Notes under the pieces: model-generated | Database searches by the model: none | Seen by the model: only the letters and a program-made list of their open reading frames with translations | Told to the model about the DNA's origin: nothing | Shown here: in pieces, positions 1 through 8,314 of the stretch | How the letters are laid out: each line of letters starts with the position of its first letter | Numbering within the stretch: position 1 is the stretch's first letter | From: Saccoglossus kowalevskii | Lineage: Eukaryota > Hemichordata > Enteropneusta > Harrimaniidae | Reading direction: 5' to 3' | Assembly: GCF_000003605.2 (NCBI RefSeq) | Contig: NW_003155247.1 | Coordinates: forward strand, 409,793-420,950 | DNA length: 11,158 nt | Position numbers and translations under genes: made by a program

Positions 1-1771
1 ATCAACATGTTTTACAGTATATGCTGAATGCTGTATTAAAGTCGGACACCACTCACTCCAAATATGTTTGCTTTTGACTGTCCAGGGTTCACCGCACCGT
101 CTGCTCAAGGACGGCATCTCTGATTTGAAGGCGGGGACGGTTTTAAGCCCCTGGCGCTTAACACCAATAAATTGTGTCTTACGATGTATTGGTGTGTCAC
201 ATTTCATTGTGTCTTTAAGTATCAGGCGACATAAGAAAGAATTCGTCCACCGATAAATCAGTGGAGAGGTTACTGTTTCTGTACTTCAGTGTAGATTGAT
301 TAAACACTGTGTCATGGTACGACGTCGGTACGACCGGGTGAAACCCTCTCACAGACCCCTCTCCCGAGCTCCATCACAAATCAACCGATGAACCGCGAAA
401 TTTGGAAGTTTGCAGGAAAATTAAAAAATAAATAAATAACGCATATATCCCCACTCAAGATGACGAAAAGGCCCCACCCGCTGAAGACATAGATTATACG
501 AGAAACAGGTATGTTCACCTAGACCCCTATAAAATTAACGATCTAACCCTTCTTTAAGCTCCAACAATCTGGTACGGTATTCATACTACCGTCACTGATA
601 AGTCAACAAGATCTCCTTTTTGGGAAGAGGCACTGTTATTCTCGCGTAATTAAGTAGTTATATCATGGCAGCTCAGTGTGACAAAGCAGTGTAATAATTC
701 AGCAATAACCAAGCACGGCATTGTATGATACCACAAGATTTTGCTGAAATAAGAATGGTCCCTTGCACCAGCATTACCTCGAGTGGTGGCTACAATTGAA
801 AGCTCTCGTAGCTCTCGTATTTGTGTACATTATCTACATATTGCCAAAATGATCACTATCACATTCAATCTATTTTTAGGGTCTATGCTATTTTTTAAGA
901 AGAAAAAATGTCTACGCCCCGTTTTACATTGCACGGGCACGATGAACTTGTTTTCGTTGTGATTCTTAGTCGTTCAACCAAAACTCGATTAACTTGCGTC
1001 GTTTGGGTTACCCTGAAACTTGGCATTCCATTGCATTCCCAGTATTATACAGATATAATAGCCGCAATTTGATTTCGCATTCTTACATTAAATATATTCA
1101 AATCGACTATTAATCTCGAATATTACTCGTTTAGAAATAATATTTGCTGGTCATTGTTCGGGTTTGAATAAAAAATACCATTATATTTATGGTATATCGC
1201 ACAGTGTTCACTGATTACATGGAGCTGTTTGGTTGGCCAACCACAGCTACTTATTTCACGTGTTGTTATACTAGTATAATATAATTATTGATATATCCAT
1301 ACTATGCCATACCAATAAAGGCAATATTCCAATATATTGGTGGTTTTACACTATGAATTAATGGGCATGTGATAAACTGATGATACATGTGTCCATGTTC
1401 CCACAGAAGAGGTATATCTGAAATGAAGGTCCTCTTTTTCAGAAGCCTTCCCATAATTATTGAGAAAGTTGGTCATAAATCCCATGACAATGTTTATTGG
1501 TGTAGGTTTCAGCATGGAAGGTGCTAGCGGATTTCAGGAGGTCCTACAGGAAGCTTTTGTTTCTCTTGGCCCACAATCAATGCAAATATTCAATTTATAA
1601 TGAAAATTAGTAGAAAATTAACGACAGACGCATAGTTCTGGGTTAGAATGCGTGGCTTGTGTCTAAACAGTCCAAGTTTAGAATTTGCCACTTTTGGTTA
1701 GTTGTATATTTGCTAACATAAATCAAAATTTGATTTTACAAGTCATCATTGCAATGTTTGAAACGTCATAG
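1..1771. other. No recognisable gene; AT-rich non-coding DNA
   Basis: I see no convincing coding exon here. Bases 85-165 are richer in G+C than the surroundings and follow a pyrimidine-rich stretch ending in AG near 83, so the tail of an exon entering from the left is possible. An AATAAA lies at 166-171 with a GT-rich stretch about 20 bases downstream, the arrangement of a poly(A) site, but the open reading across it matches nothing I know and continues past the signal. The rest is low-complexity AT-rich sequence with short palindromes, listed separately. Confidence 0.5.
1175..1340. repeat. Cluster of short perfect palindromes
   Basis: Four inverted repeats fall within about 165 bases. ATACCAT/ATGGTAT lies at 1175-1195 with a 7 base loop. 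A hairpin with 12 bp arms (AGCTGT..GGTTGG against CCAACCACAGCT, with a 2 base bulge) lies at 1223-1248. TATACTAGTATA lies at 1267-1278 and CCAATATATTGG at 1329-1340. AT-rich DNA produces some of these by chance; the GGTTGGCCAACC hairpin is the least expected. No function is evident. Confidence 0.45.
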
Positions 1772-1885
1772 TTAAAACGGGGGAGTCGTCACCTGCGCAT
1801 GCGTCAAATGGCCATAGAGTGTTTACAAACATTTGCTTGGGACTCAATTCCCGCGTGTGCGTAAGTGACGACACCCCCGCTTTAA
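1772..1885. mobile_element. Short TTAA-bounded palindromic element, MITE-like
   Basis: Two TTAA sites (1772-1775 and 1882-1885) bracket a 106 bp body with imperfect inverted ends. The left end begins AACGGGGGAGTCGTCACCT; the right end on the opposite strand begins AGCGGGGGTGTCGTCACTT. About 22 of the first 28 positions match. TTAA duplications are the hallmark of piggyBac and Kolobok DNA transposons, so this could be a tiny non-autonomous derivative. It carries no coding capacity. The left arm contains TGCGCATGCGT (1794-1804), a close match to the NRF-1 consensus, and the body contains TGTTTAC, a forkhead-type core. The alternative is a hairpin that happens to lie between common TTAA tetramers. 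Confidence 0.5.
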
Positions 1886-2863
1886 TGTCGGTCACCGATA
1901 AGAACCATATATACACAGTATCAAGATTATAGTCAAGTTCGTACTTGTATACAGATACAGTACTGCATCGTTAATGTTTGTTCCCCGGTCAAGTTCATCT
2001 TGATACGCATATAACCTTATAGCTGATTAATATTTTACTCGTGTGTAAAACTGAACACCTTTCATTTGTTTATTATTTTTGTAATTGAAAAAATTACCTC
2101 TGCTTCAGAGCTATCCCATGTTTTGCTCACATTTGCGGTGTGTCTACACATAGTCAGATTAACCGTCAGAATCCATCTTGCAACCACTAAAGCTTTTACA
2201 ATTCTGCTTCAATTTGACCGTACTAGGAAGTATGACTGAAAAGTCTGGGTGTAACCGTATGAGTTCTTTTGGCGTTGTGCGACGAAAAAACTTTGGCTAG
2301 TTTTTACTTTTACTAGATCTTGGCTGGAGAATTTTTTTGATATCTTATGTATATTTCGTATGGTGTATTTATTTATATTTATCTGTGCCGGTACTCAAAT
2401 ATAATATTACTATTATTAATTATATTATACTTTTCAAGGGAAAATTGCTGGAAGTTAGTGAGTTGTCGGTTAATTATCATAAAAACTCAATATCGCTTAA
2501 CTTTTTTTAATACACTAAAAATATTCTTCAAATAACTCACTCGAAAAATATAACATTAACTCACTATGATAGGTTTATAACATTTATCAAAATCAACAAA
2601 ATTACGCGACCTTCTACGAACAATTCGTCTCTTTACGAGTAATTCGCGTTTAAGTGAAAGTGGATCCTAGTTCAAATGGTAGGTATACAATAGTTGAATT
2701 CATAATAAGAAAGAATATCTGGAAACGGGCCAGCACTCAGTACAGTGATGTCTTTGATAAGGAACATGGTTGTAAAATTCCAGCCATAATAACGCACATT
2801 GACCTGAAATGACCGATGGTGCGACGGTTTCAAAGTTATCCCAAATGACATGTATGTAAAATA

Positions 2864-2897
2864 CAAACACACGCACACGTATACACACAACATACAA
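2864..2897. repeat. CA-rich imperfect microsatellite
   Basis: The stretch is a run of AC/CA dinucleotides interrupted by G and T, containing CACACGCACACGTATACACA. Interruptions suggest an old, decayed (CA)n tract. It explains the odd Val/Cys/Tyr-rich and Thr/His-rich open readings on the two strands here, which should not be taken as genes. Confidence 0.7.
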
Positions 2898-3558
2898 CCA
2901 GGGGTTACAGTGCGGAATGTATACGCCCCAACTTTAACGATAGTTTTAATTCGAGAAAATTCTTTCAAAAGTGTTACGTGTCTGTACTCGATGATCATTG
3001 CGTCAACTTTGCCCCGAAAGAGACAGCATTCCCCAGATGGCGTACGACCAAAACACGTGGAACTAGATTCTGCAACCTCCCGGGTTTAAAATAAATTTAA
3101 AAAAAAGGCAATATATTACCCGGCAGTAACAAAACCCAATTCCAAAAAGAAACTAAGGCATACAAACTACATCAGTTGATCGACATGAGACACAATTAAA
3201 CCAGTTTGGTTAAAAAAGGCGATGAACTACAGCAACATGTTAAATAAATTAGTGTACGGGTCGATAACAGACGTAAAAGTTCGTTCACACCATGAATGCT
3301 GGAGCACTGTGTTTTCCAACAAAGGGACAGTTCCTTCGTTGAAGTATACTGCTGCCACGGGTTGGGTCACGTGAACAAGTGTTTAACGGAAATTCTTTGA
3401 ATCAGATATCCTATCACGTTCGATAACTTTGTGACAACTATCCTTGACTGAGATTATTTACACACAAAAGACAGGATGAAGACAACTGATGTCTCTTTGT
3501 TTTTCGATAAAAGGGCCACGTGTGTGTGTGACATGTGGGAGGTTGGGTAACAGGTTGT

Positions 3559-3598
3559 ATCGGTCTGACCTTGGCCCCAAATCGGTCTGACCTTGGCC
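3559..3598. repeat. Tandem duplication of an 18 bp block with TGACCTTGG
   Basis: ATCGGTCTGACCTTGGCC occurs twice without mismatch, at 3559-3576 and 3581-3598, with start points 22 bp apart. Each copy carries TGACCTTGG, which on the other strand reads CCAAGGTCA, the extended half-site bound by monomeric nuclear receptors of the ERR, SF-1 and Nur77 type. The duplication itself is directly visible; any regulatory role is inference. Confidence 0.75.
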
Positions 3599-4790
3599 TG
3601 ATTGGTGTAGCCAGTCATCGTGATCTAGTCACGGATTATAGTTGGCGATCACAAATATGTCGATATCGTAAAATAACAGTTACCATAGCAATAATACTAT
3701 ACTCGTTGAGGGCGTATGACTACGAAAGTACGACTTGCACCGTTTTACAGGTCTCACACTACTAATTAACTTCTAACATGTGACGATGTAAACACATGTT
3801 ATGTTCCCAGTATTTAATAAGCTGAAACTGATGGTTTCTAAACTCTTAATGGCGAAATAATAAACAGTGTTATGAATGGCCCGCCAAAAAAGCCGAATCC
3901 AGCACACTAATTATGGCAACATTAGAAAAGTCGAACGTGTATTCACTGTATAGTCTGCCATTTAAAGAACTTTTAATTTTCACTAAATTCCCACTTACCA
4001 ATCCATTTATTCTGAAATCATATTCATTACAACAATTTGATATAATCATCGTGCAAAAAAATAAAACGTACGGAAAATACGAATAAATATTCTCCTGTAG
4101 ATGGCGCCATTGCGAATTGCCACACACTGTACCGCGTTCTATCCTCGGGGCTAGCTACGCCACAAGACGTTCCACGTTGCTAAGAAACGTCGAGCGAAGA
4201 GCCGGTGAACATTTGAGAAAACAACAGGAACTCAACTTTGAAGTTATCCTGAACAATCAAATTAATATGAGTTACACACGCATATACACTGTTACACTGG
4301 AGTCTCAACAACCAACCCAAATTACCGTTTTCTGAGAGTTTTCGGCCTTTGTTTTCACCGTGATGGTTGCCATGCTGTGAAAATGCCCGGATGTCCGCCC
4401 GAGAGTAAGCTTTATCGTGATAATTTTGTACCGGAAAATAGAATAGAACAGAAATACAAAAACAACGATTAATGATTTTATTGACTTATGCGTCATGCAG
4501 CTTTTAGTGGATGGCTGTTTAGCAAATTAAATTAACTATTAACTGTTTTTCATCTTTCTATTGAAAACTTCCACTTGTGTGTCCTTTCCGTTTTCGTCTG
4601 ACTTTCTCGTCTCTGAAGTGTCACTCAACGTATATATTTGCGCTAGCCTGAGTAGTCCAGCAAAAATTTACATGAAATTGGGCACCCCCAGGAATTTTGT
4701 ATATAACCATTTTTTGTTTTAAACTCATTATACAAGTCTCTTCAAAGCTATGATTTTCCAAACATAAAAAAACCCACAAAATTGAAAATA

Positions 4791-4795
4791 GTTAT
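4791..4795. repeat. Target-site duplication, left copy (GTTAT)
   Basis: GTTAT directly abuts the left inverted end CAGTGG and is repeated exactly after the right end at 6661-6665. The longer flanks (ATAGTTAT on the left, GTTATATT on the right) do not match over 8 bp, so the duplication is 5 bp as it stands. Confidence 0.7.
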
Positions 4796-4829
4796 CAGTG
4801 GCGGATTTAGAGGTGCGCCGAGGGGGCCC
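4796..4829 (+). repeat. Left terminal inverted repeat of the hAT element
   Basis: The repeat starts CAGTGGCGGATTTAGAGG and ends in a G-run plus CC. It matches the reverse complement of 6627-6660 at 13 of the first 15 positions; after that similarity is patchy until the shared GGGGGCC, which is offset by one base. Confidence 0.8.
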
Positions 4830-5077
4830 TATTTTTAACAACCAATAAAACAAATCAGCAATTTTCAATTCAGTGAAACGCCAAAATTAACTCCAAGGTA
4901 CTGTTACAATTACACTACAATGTCTAGCGTTTTGTATGCGAAAGTGCTCGTGACTAACTTGCTTGGGAGAAAAAAAAAGTCCAGAAATTCGCAGCGTCGC
5001 AATCCGATCATCACGCCCGACCGTGCGTGGCTGCCATGCCAACCTAACACGTGACTCACAACAAGACGCGTACAGCC

Positions 5078-5936
5078 ATGGCAGATACACGCAAACCACA
5101 GCAGCTCACGCTCTTCGATATTTTTCCACGAAAGAAAGGTTTGTTTCCATTTTTTATGTTCGAATTTATAATTTTAAGTTAGAGAAAAAAGGGGGTTGTT
5201 CTCCTTGTAGGTCCAGAAACGTTAGCCATACAGTAACGATAGCTTTAATTTTGATCCTGTTTGATATAGGCCCCCCTGCTCTCCATGCGTTTCTGACAAG
5301 ATATTTTCTTGGTAACCTTCTTCAGATTTTTTGTAAACGTACGGCTACTTTCATATTTTTTTCTGCAAGTGCCTCGTCCTCTGAAATATTTCTTGATGTT
5401 TTCATGATGAGTACACAATATTTCAAGACTAATCAAATATCAAAACAAGATTTTGAAATCAGACGAAAGTGCTGCTAGGAAGTAAAACAAAAGAAACCAA
5501 TGAAACTTCATTTAAATTTTGAAATGACAGCGGCATGCCTTTCACTTGCGATTATTCAAATCGATTTATAAAGTTTTGATGTATTCGTAATTTCCCTTGT
5601 CATGTCTCAAGCGATTATATTATGTGGAAAATGTTTACCAAACGATCCGAATAAAAGGTGTGATTTCACAGGCCCGCTATTTTCAAACAATAGTATTTTC
5701 ACTTCAGCCCTTGATGAAGATAACGAAGTCAACCCCCCTGATAAAGATAACGACCAACCCTCTTCGTCAGACCTTTCTGACGGAGAATCAGGTCAACCAT
5801 GGGTGAAGACGCGTTCAATGCTCTGGTTCTTCTCTTTGTGCATAAGGACATTCCTCTTGACTACGGAAAAGTCATTGATATGTATGCTCGGAAACATCCA
5901 AGACGGATGCTCTTTGCTAATCCATTATCAAATTGA
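5078..5936 (+). pseudogene. hAT transposase remnant: N-terminus and C-terminal dimerisation segment
   Basis: The start ATG at 5078 sits in an ideal GCCATGG context and opens a 61-base exon whose translation contains QQLTLFDIFPRKK. Such a Leu-Phe-(Asp/Asn)-Phe-like lead peptide is common in animal hAT transposases and their ZMYM1-like relatives. A donor (AAAG|GTTTGT, GT at 5139) follows. A pyrimidine-rich acceptor ending at 5611 would restore the frame into an acidic, Ser/Asp-rich segment (5612 to about 5795) with a CGKC motif. The reading then shifts by one base, and 5799-5936 encodes 45 residues including LLFVHKDIPLDYGKVI and ARKHPRRM before TGA. This resembles the extreme C-terminus (dimerisation region) of hAT transposases. 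The RNase H-like catalytic core between these parts, expected to be several hundred residues, is absent. The intron is inferred; the C-terminal match is the stronger call. Confidence 0.68.
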
Positions 5937-6112
5937 TCAGATAAATTACCATTTGACAATGATGACAGGTGTTTTTCAGTGTTTCATGAACTATTTCAGA
6001 ATGAGTGGTAATGTAAATACCGGTATATCGAATGTTAACAAAACTGTGGTATGTAACTGGGATTATAAATGATGATTAATTTCTGATTATTTTCGGAATT
6101 ATTCAATAATTC

Positions 6113-6209
6113 ACCTTTACACGATGTGAACATACCTTTACACGATGTGAACATACCTTTACACGATGCGAACATACCTTTACACGATGCGAACATACCT
6201 TTACACGAT
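6113..6209. repeat. 21 bp minisatellite inside the hAT element
   Basis: There are four full copies of ACCTTTACACGATGYGAACAT plus 13 bases of a fifth, head to tail with no spacers. The first two copies read GATGTGAAC and the next two GATGCGAAC; otherwise they are identical. Because 21 is a multiple of three, the - strand reads open as a repeated SCKGMF(A/T) heptad, which is a by-product and not a gene. The same units recur at 6864-6926 outside the transposon. Confidence 0.92.
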
Positions 6210-6626
6210 TGCATCATTACGGTGTGGAGTCAATACTAAGAATGAGAGAAAACATTTAACTAAGTAGCCCTTGTCGTCCACCAATAGTCAGGCACTTTCG
6301 GTAGAAAAGCTCTGCATTTGCCGTCTTTATGCAATAACAAAATTTGTTCACCTTCGGGATGATAATTTAACTACACTGACCTGGCAGCATTTTATTTGGT
6401 TGAGGAGTTCTTATAATGAATGTAGGTTTCTTTTCAGCACCTTTCAGATGTGGATATTGTTACCCAAAAAATGGAGTGATTATATTAGGAAATTATGCTC
6501 CCAAGTGCTTGGAAATCGCATCTGAGCGCATCTAGAATTTAAATTTGTTCTGGGGAAGTACCCCATACCCCTCACAAGGGCTTCGCGCCACCGGCGCTCG
6601 CGAACTTGGCCTTCGGTCAACTTATC
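6210..6626. other. 3' non-coding part of the hAT element
   Basis: No transposase coding match was seen between the minisatellite and the right inverted repeat. An open + strand stretch at 6271-6525 has no ATG start and no recognisable motif. The last 90 bases include a GGGGAAGTACCCC palindrome (6552-6564) and GC-rich inverted bits such as GCGCCACCGGCGC (6587-6599). Such hairpin-rich subterminal sequence is common in hAT elements. Confidence 0.5.
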
Positions 6627-6660
6627 GGCCCCCTATTCCAGAACCCTAGATCCGCCCCTG
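6627..6660 (-). repeat. Right terminal inverted repeat of the hAT element
   Basis: Read on the - strand it starts CAGGGGCGGATCTAGGG and reaches GGGGGCC after a spacer one base longer than in the left end. It directly abuts GTTAT at 6661-6665, the second copy of the target duplication. Confidence 0.8.
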
Positions 6661-6826
6661 GTTATATTACCATGGAAACTAGTATGATTTTAGTTTGTTT
6701 CCATGCATATTGTTTTAAAACTTCAAGCATTTTACTTTAATCAGATTTTTTTAAATGTGTAATTAAGTTATCAATTGTCTTAATCACAATCAGTTATTAA
6801 TAACATTAAATATGAGAAAATATACA

Positions 6827-6846
6827 ATATATATATATATATATAT
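6827..6846. repeat. (AT)10 microsatellite
   Basis: A perfect run of ten AT dinucleotides lies directly against the left side of the second 21 bp minisatellite array. Confidence 0.9.
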
Positions 6847-6994
6847 TTATACGTTGTCAACACACCTTTACACGATGTGAACATACCTTTACACGATGCG
6901 AACATACCTTTACACGATGCGAACATAGCTTTTTACGTAGTAAACACACTTTTATACGCTGTAAACACACCTTTACACAATGTGACCCTACCTT
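6843..6994. repeat. Second 21 bp minisatellite array, mixed young and old units
   Basis: About seven 21-base units run head to tail. Three central units (6864-6926) are near-identical to those inside the hAT element at 6113-6209 and show the same order of a TGTG unit followed by TGCG units. The flanking units (6843-6863, 6927-6947, 6948-6968, 6969-6989) are diverged and mostly share another form ending in AAACAC or CAACAC. The array therefore looks older and more diverse than the one in the transposon. The left edge merges with the AT microsatellite. Confidence 0.85.
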
Positions 6995-7604
6995 ACATAT
7001 GAGTAAGTTCTTATGTTCGAACATTCAACTGAATCGAGCGATATTAGTGAGGACATGGACATTTCATTAACATGAAACAAAAAACAAAATGGCCACAGTC
7101 AGCCACTTTTGTCCATATCTCAATAAAAAGTCGACACACACTTGTAACGCAATATGCATGATCGAGTTACAGAGTTTGAAGTGTGTTTTTCTGCACGTTT
7201 ACAAGCTGAGAATTCCAGATCTTAGACAAATATCAATTCGACAAATTTTGTCGAATCACAAAATACCACGAGTATAGTACTTGTGTGCTAAATTTTAACA
7301 GAATCAGGTCTTATATTAGTGAGAAATTTGCATGGACAGAAATGAAAAAAAATGGAAATTTTCGGCCAAATTCGGCCATTTTTGTTTTAAACCTCAACAA
7401 ATATGACGTGTACCGTACACCTGATACAAAATTATCATCAGTTAGCAATATTTGATCATCGAGTAACACAAATGGACATGCATATGCAAATCATTATACA
7501 TGGTAAGCATACAACAGATATTAATGTTTACACATGGAGGCTACTGTTGCTTTCATTCATGACGCCACGTATTGTTGTTAAACATTTCATACACACATGA
7601 CAAC
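6995..7604. other. No gene; weak internal direct repeat
   Basis: No exon is supported. Segments around 7028-7110 and 7298-7400 align loosely. Both contain GAATC followed by ATATTAGTGAG, then a CATGGACA block, a run of A, AATGG, a GGCCA-rich stretch and a CTCAA near the end. This looks like an old tandem duplication or two copies of an unidentified repeat about 270 bases apart. Confidence 0.4.
7236..7256. repeat. Perfect 10 bp-arm palindrome
   Basis: ATTCGACAAA and TTTGTCGAAT are exact inverse complements separated by one T. No surrounding coding or transposon end explains it, and no protein-binding role can be assigned from sequence alone. Confidence 0.7.
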
Positions 7605-7861
7605 TTAAAGGAAAAGTCAAGGCAAACGACATATTGCTCCCAGATTGAAGAGTGGAGGAAAATGTAGGAGAATGCAATTTACAGTTTTTTATATCACTTA
7701 TTATTCTCTAGATAATCAAATATTTTTATCAGTATTATGTATTCCACCATCTCGATTTTCCAGCAAAGGATTGTGGGCAAAGTGTAACATCATATCTTCT
7801 TACATTTGCCGAGCTCTTTCATGTGGGAATATAATGTTGTTAGCCTTGCCCTTTCCTTTAA
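7605..7861. mobile_element. TTAA-flanked MITE with 24 bp inverted ends
   Basis: TTAA occurs at both edges (7605-7608 and 7858-7861). The left end after TTAA is AGGAAAAGTCAAGGCAAAC and the right end on the opposite strand is AGGAAAGGGCAAGGCTAAC. Overall 20 of 24 positions match, continuing to a shared ACAT. The body is 249 bp and codes for nothing recognisable, although one frame stays open by chance. The TTAA duplication and an AGG.AA-type start suggest a non-autonomous Kolobok-like or piggyBac-like element; the superfamily is inferred from the target site, not from a transposase. Confidence 0.75.
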
Positions 7862-8314
7862 TTCAATATACAGGGCATTAACATATGCTGATGTATGCAA
7901 AGTGGGGCTTTTCGCCCTGGCTCTGCCGTTTGACATTACCTAAAGACTCATATTCAAGGTGGTGGGTTTCAAATAAAGTCCATTTGATCAGCATCAGGCT
8001 TACAATTGTAAATGGTTGCTTCCATAAAAAAAAACCGATTCAAATTATAGTTTGTATGCTGCGAGAAGTCCAAACCCCGTTACTTTTCAAAAGGATGTGG
8101 CATCTTTTGGGTCTTGAAGATTCGTCAAATATCCACTCAAAAAATCTGTTCTCAAAAACTCGAAAGATTGTAGTTTAGGCTTTATTTGTTTACTTTATTT
8201 TATTTACAGTCCTATAATGACGACATAATTTATGCACCGATTCTATTGTGACGTCATAATTATTCAATCTACCCGATAATGTACTCTTAACTACTCATAT
8301 TTTAAATTATTTAT
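7862..8314. other. No gene; duplicated CRE-like motif
   Basis: One + strand frame is open from 7885 to 8178, but its translation has no motif I recognise and overlaps low-complexity A-runs. Near the right side CTATAATGACGACATAATT (8212-8230) is followed by CTATTGTGACGTCATAATT (8243-8261). These are two related blocks 31 bases apart, and the second holds a perfect TGACGTCA cAMP-response-type palindrome at 8249-8256. Confidence 0.4.

Larger units (their letters stand above)
1886..4790. other. Long stretch without recognisable genes
   Basis: No exon with a recognisable protein match was found on either strand. Open segments up to about 108 codons exist, but their translations look like chance readings of AT-rich or CA-rich DNA. 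Items worth marking are the CA-rich microsatellite, the TGACCTTGG duplication and several CACGTG E-boxes (3054, 3368, 3517), one of them the full palindrome TCACGTGA at 3367-3374. Around 4090-4340 the sequence is less AT-rich, with AGATGGCGCC near 4099 and a GA|GTAAGC donor-like site near 4403, but no exon can be defended. Confidence 0.45.
4796..6660 (+). mobile_element. hAT-type DNA transposon, internally deleted copy
   Basis: This 1865 bp unit has inverted ends beginning CAGTGGCGGATTTAG on the left and CAGGGGCGGATCTAG on the opposite strand of the right end. A G-run followed by CC sits at about position 27-33 of both. GTTAT flanks both sides (4791-4795 and 6661-6665), giving a perfect 5 bp target duplication. 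CAG..CTG ends fit hAT elements. Inside are a transposase first exon (5078-5138), a second exon from about 5612, and the transposase C-terminus ending at 5936, with the central catalytic region missing. The copy therefore cannot move by itself. hAT elements usually make 8 bp duplications; some animal lineages are reported with 5 bp. The 21 bp minisatellite at 6113-6209 lies in its 3' non-coding part. Confidence 0.82.

Noticed and set aside
2661-2700. tRNA-like TAGTTCAAATGGTA
   Set aside because: It resembles a T-loop over a few bases only; no cloverleaf or B-box context could be built around it.
2672-2998. 108-codon - strand ORF and 65-codon companion
   Set aside because: They run through the CA-rich microsatellite and have no recognisable motif; an acceptor-like TTTCAG inside is not enough to call an exon.
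4117-4335. + strand open stretch with RNVERRAGEHLRKQQEL
   Set aside because: The charged helix-like segment is suggestive, but there is no ATG at the start, no splice pair fits, and no family is recognised.
5245-5436. - strand reading with an acidic SEDEALAEKN-like segment and an overlapping Lys/Arg-rich ORF
   Set aside because: It looks protein-like over about 25 residues but is interrupted by a stop, lies in the inferred transposase intron on the opposite strand, and matches no family I know.
4963-5478. 171-codon + strand open stretch
   Set aside because: It lacks an ATG at its start and runs in a different frame from the well-supported ATG exon at 5078; it appears to be a chance open frame across the exon and intron.
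6035-6217. - strand ORF with a repeated SCKGMF heptad
   Set aside because: It is the 21 bp minisatellite read in an open frame (21 is divisible by 3); the heptad is dictated by the repeat and there is no sign of a gene.
6113-6994. CRISPR-like repeat array
   Set aside because: Units are directly head to tail with no unique spacers, and the host is clearly a eukaryote; this is a minisatellite.
7885-8178. 97-codon + strand open stretch
   Set aside because: It contains A-run-derived Lys residues and no motif, and lies between two transposon fragments; it is most likely a chance reading.
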